Origin: Blasia pusilla
Taxonomy: Eukaryota; Marchantiophyta; Marchantiopsida; Blasiales
Assembly (NCBI GenBank): GCA_050084515.1
Contig: CM114271.1
Coordinates: 30,504,001 to 30,568,000 of the forward strand
Reading direction: 5' to 3'
Length of the DNA stretch: 64,000 nucleotides
The translations under genes were made by a program, and so were the position numbers. The notes below the pieces were generated by a model, which searched no databases, was not told the DNA's origin, and was given only the letters and a program-made list of their open reading frames with translations. Positions 60,816 to 64,000 of this stretch are shown piece after piece; the first letter of the stretch is position 1; the number at the start of each line of letters is the position of its first letter.

Positions 60816-61006
60816 TGGTCAACAAGTCATCTGGCTGTGAAAGACCTCAACATGAAAGTTGTCAGAAATGACGTTCCTGACACAATGGACCTATCCTCAA
60901 CCTCATCCGACACCATGGGACAAAGTTACACTCAAGATAGTCCGCTGGCTCCTACGCCCTATCCACGATAGATCTCGGCCTATCGACTACTCATATGTGA
61001 TATACA
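60816..61006 (-). repeat. Right (5') LTR of element 2, U3 part
   Basis: Matches 44,102-44,288. The outer edge TATACA reads TGTATA on the element strand. The flank beyond is the 205-bp tandem array. Confidence 0.8.
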
Positions 61007-62440
61007 ATTCCAATCGAGGATGGGGATTTCCCTTTATTAAACGCCTTCTACGGCCGGAATTGAATATTAGGATCCAATAAGACTCATAGTAAGTTTGGCT
61101 CCAAATGACGTTCAGCGGACGCAACAGTTTGGGACACAATCAGAACTAAGGTTCCGATTCTACATTTGTTGCCAACCTATTGGGATCTAAGGAGCAGGCC
61201 ATTCAGACCTATAGTTCCAAGTCAAGAATGGGGTTTATTATTACCGGACGCCTTCTCGGGCCGGAATTGGATCTTAGGTTCCAATTGGACAATCAGAACT
61301 TAGGTTTTGATTCTACATTTGTTTCCGACCTATTGGGATCTGTGGAGCCAATCCGGGGCCATTCGGGATGACAACTTCAATCGAGGATGGGGATTTCCCA
61401 TTATTGGACGCCTTCTACGGCCGGGATTGGATCTTAGGATCCAATTGGACTTAGAACAAGTATGGCTCCAAATGACTTTCAGCGGGCGCGGCAGTTTGGG
61501 ACACAATTTAGAACTTAGGTTCCAATTCTACATTTGTTGAACACATAGGGATCTTAGAGGCAGGCCATTCCGAACTACAGTTCGAGTCGAGGAAGGGGAT
61601 TTCCCTTTACCACACATCTTCTGAGGCCAGAATTGGATCTTACGATCCAATTGGACTTAGACTACGAATGGCTACAAATGACATTCAGCAAGCGTGGCAG
61701 TTTGGGACACAATCAAAACTTAGGTTCTAATTCAACATTTATCTAAGACGTAGGAATGTTAGGATCAGGTCATTTAGTACTACAGTTCTAATCGAGGATG
61801 GGGAATTCCCTTAAACAGACGCCTTCTACAGTCGGAATTGGATCTTAGGATCCAATTGGACTTAGACTAGTATGGCCCAAAATGACGTTGAGCGGGCCCG
61901 GAAATTTGAGAAAAAATCAGAACTTAGGTTCTGATTCTACATTTGTTTCAGACGTAGGAATGTTAGAAGCAGGCCATTCAGAACTATAGTTCCAATCGAG
62001 GATGGGGAATTCCCTTAAACAGACGCCTTCTGCCGCCGGAATTGGAACTTAGGATCCAAGTGGACTTAGGCTAAGTATGGCTCCAAATGACGTTCAGCGG
62101 GCACGGCAGTTTGGGACACAATGAAAACTTAGGTTCCGACTCTACATTTATCTTAGAAGTAGGAATGTTAGAAGCAGGCCATACCAAACTACAGTTCCAA
62201 TCGAGGATGGGGAATTCCCTTTAAGAGATGCCTTCTACGGCTGGAATTGGAACTTAGGATCCAAGTGGACTTAGGCTAAGTATGGCTCCAAATGACGTTT
62301 AGCGGGCGCGGAAATTTGGGACACAATCAAAACTTAGGTTCTGATTCTACATTTATCTCAGAAGTAGGAATGGTAGGAGCGGACCATTTAGAACTACAAT
62401 TCCAATCGAGGATGGGGAATTCCCTTTAACAGACACCTTT
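61007..62440. repeat. Tandem array, ~205-bp unit, about seven to eight copies
   Basis: The landmark CAATCGAGGATGGGGA(A/T)TTCCC recurs at about 61,012, 61,220 (diverged), 61,382, 61,585, 61,793, 61,995, 62,201 and 62,405. Steps are 202-207 bp, with one short unit of about 160 bp. Each unit also has GGAATTGGATCTTAGGATCC, GGCTCCAAATGACGTTCAGC and TTGGGACACAATCA. It is satellite-like, with no coding. Confidence 0.9.
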
Positions 62441-62750
62441 TGCGCAAGGTTGCATGTGGAAAACGTCCGTGTCCGTGGACTTATGTCCATCCTATAGAAG
62501 GACTTGTCCGTATGGGCCCCATATTTTCCTTCTTTCTCATTCCCTTTACTTGCCTTCATGTTCTATACTCCTCCATTTCGTCCTCCCTCCACCTCCACTC
62601 CCTCCTCCCTCATTGCTCCTCTCATCCTTGCCTTGCCTTCCATCAAGGACTAAAAGTATGGGTCCCACCTCTTGGAACCCATGTCCGTGGATATGTCTAG
62701 ACTTATCTGTCCATGTCCGTCCTAAGGACTTTTCCGTTTTTATGCAACCA
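62441..62750. mobile_element. MITE-like insertion (~310 bp) in the tandem array
   Basis: It interrupts a repeat unit. Near its ends are GGTTGCAT (62,448) and ATGCAACC (62,742-62,749), short terminal inverted repeats. Near both ends are copies of GTCCGTGTCCGTGGAC-like words. CTT on both sides could be a 3-bp target duplication. It encodes no transposase. Confidence 0.5.
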
Positions 62751-62754
62751 TGCT

Positions 62755-62990
62755 TCTACGGCCGGAATTGGATCTTAGGATCCTATTGGAATTAGACTAA
62801 GTATGGCCCCAAATGACGTTCAGCGGGCGCAACACTTTGAGAAATAATCAGAACTTAGGTTCTGATTCTATATTTGTTTCAGACGTACGAATGTTTGAAT
62901 TTGACCAGACGTCATTTGGAGCCATACTTAGTCTAAGTCCAATTGGATCCTAAGATCCAATTCCGGCCGCAGAAGGCGTCGGTTAAAGGG
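62755..62990. repeat. Rest of the interrupted unit followed by an inverted copy
   Basis: 62,755-62,890 resumes the array in the same direction. 62,905-62,990 is the reverse complement of the GACGCCTTCTGCGG...CCAAATGACGTC part of a unit, so the array ends in a head-to-head inversion around about 62,898. Confidence 0.85.
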
Positions 62991-63116
62991 ATCAGAAAAA
63001 TCCTCATTAAATCAATTTGGAGAGCTTGCTTTAGGGTCTAGTAAATAGCTTGGAACTTATCCTAATTATTCTTTTGATACTCCTCGTCCAAACTGCATAG
63101 GTCCACATCCCAATCC

Positions 63117-63807
63117 TTAGCCTTTGCAATGATGTTGCTTTAGTTCGTGCAGGCCATACTTGTCAAGGAAAACATTGGCAAATTCTTGCTCGATCACCAC
63201 CAAACACTCTTCTAGTGGTTGTTGGAGATCCTTCCCTTTGATGGAATAGTCAAATACGTTATCCACCATAGCAGACGCCTTGGAGTCGAAGAAGATTTGG
63301 TATGCCTTCTTACATTCCCGGTCTAGACGGGAACCAAGGGTATCTACAATGGTGATCGACTTGGCTGCAACCCTTAGCACAAAGTGATGCTCACGCAAGG
63401 TGACAATAACACTTTGTCAGTTCGCTCGTACGCACCATTTCATTCCACATAGTGTCCATGCTCTCATCTGGCATGGCACTACAAGGGAAAACTTCATAAA
63501 TATAAGGGAGGGAGACATAGCCCACAAAACTCATATTGGTGTTGATATAGACACCGAATTACGGTCCATCCTTCTGACTCCACCATGCTACAAACTCCAG
63601 ATCTAAGAAGCCACTTTTATCAAAGACAACCTTGAAACCAGACTGATTCTTCCACTTTGCGTACAAGCGAGCCCCCAACTTCACGATGTTGTCGAGAACT
63701 CCAGCCGGGAGTTGTTTCTCCGTCGGATACTCCAAACACCACATGGCAATAAGGAAAGCATTGATATTGTATGTTGGCCTCAGAGCTTCCACTGAATTCT
63801 GATCCAC
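63117..63807 (-). pseudogene. Unrecognised minus-strand coding-like region, broken
   Basis: Two open pieces on the same strand in different frames: 63,807-63,559 ('PTYNINAFLIAMWCLEYPTE', 'KVVFDKSGFLDLEFVAWW') and 63,398-63,117 ('HFVLRVAAKSITIVDTLGSR', 'ASAMVDNVFDYSIKGKDLQQ'). The composition looks protein-like, but I recognise no family. It may be the N-terminal part of another element or a degraded host gene extending beyond the right edge. Confidence 0.3.
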
Positions 63808-64000
63808 GCTGCCAAAGATGACTTATGAGGTGATCTCCACTCTAGGACATTCCTTGCATACTTTCCGAGTCAGTTGTCCACATACATTCTAGAATAAGAT
63901 CGAGGCCTTTAGCTTTTCCTGGGTTGCATGGAGAAGAAGTTTATCATTACCGCCAATAGATTTTTGCTTTGTAAAACCGATGCGCCTATTACTAATAAAA

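Larger units (their letters stand above)
44102..61006 (-). mobile_element. Ty3/gypsy LTR retrotransposon, element 2 (DNMT + PHD family), with two nested insertions
   Basis: LTR copies at 44,102-44,288 and 60,816-61,002 differ at only about six of 187 positions. Minus-strand coding parts run gag (59.4-57.7 kb), protease extension (51,265-50,955), protease (49,679-49,067), DNMT, RT, RNase H, integrase and PHD. A solo LTR (49,685-50,949) and a plus-strand gypsy (51,271-57,716) interrupt it. Removing each with one copy of its 5-bp duplication restores a continuous reading frame across the junction, which proves the nesting order. Without them the element is about 9.2 kb. The left LTR seems truncated, since the part matching the R/U5 side of the right LTR is missing. 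The right end lies in a 205-bp tandem array. Confidence 0.88.

Noticed and set aside
61007-62440. Regular repeats considered as a CRISPR array
   Set aside because: The whole 205-bp unit repeats without unique spacers, and the genome is eukaryotic; it is a satellite-like tandem array.

Overview
The window looks like transposon-rich nuclear DNA of a streptophyte, most likely a land plant. The evidence is a two-exon F-box/LRR gene of the plant SKIP1/FBW2 type with GT-AG splicing, a nuclear-type tRNA-Thr(AGU) gene, and plant-style Ty3/gypsy, Helitron and hAT elements. I cannot name the species. There are no operons or bacterial features. Only two loci look like working host genes: the SKIP1-like gene (33,348-34,578, minus) and tRNA-Thr (43,683-43,756, minus). 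Almost everything else recognisable is mobile DNA in various states of decay.

Layout. 0.07-0.66 kb: an unrecognised Pro/Ser-rich reading frame ending in a C2HC finger. 2.05-2.73 kb: a broken hAT (DUF659) transposase. 2.9-12.56 kb, minus: Ty3/gypsy element 1. 15.7-21.1 kb, plus: two broken hAT transposases of another family. 21,589-29,348, minus: a Helitron with both termini recognisable. 33.3-34.6 kb: the F-box gene. 40.2-41.6 kb: a LINE fragment, then a decayed relative of element 1. 43.7 kb: tRNA-Thr. 44.1-61.0 kb, minus: Ty3/gypsy element 2, carrying two younger insertions, a 1,265-bp solo LTR (49,685-50,949, target duplication CATAT) and a plus-strand Ty3/gypsy element (51,271-57,716, target duplication CCATC). 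61.0-63.0 kb: a tandem array of about 205-bp units, with a MITE-like insert and an inverted unit.

The most notable content is the family of elements 1 and 2. Its Gag-Pol order is gag (CCHC knuckles), protease, a C5 cytosine DNA methyltransferase, reverse transcriptase, RNase H, integrase, then a PHD finger at the extreme C-terminus. The methyltransferase has motif I (VLDLFGG), a catalytic PCQG, ENV, and DNMT3/DRM-like late motifs. Element 2 keeps an intact catalytic core and a perfect C4HC3 PHD finger, although stops and small indels break the polyprotein. Element 1 has lost the catalytic Cys and two PHD Cys codons through transition-type changes. So the element carried a DNA-methylation writer and a probable chromatin reader. 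Retrotransposon-encoded DNMTs are known from dinoflagellates and charophyte algae; I do not recall a description of the DNMT plus PHD architecture.

A second unusual structure is the plus-strand gypsy nested in element 2. It lies between perfect 5-bp target duplications, but no pair of LTRs is visible. A reading frame downstream of pol appears to be split between its right and left ends, as if a one-LTR circle had been integrated.
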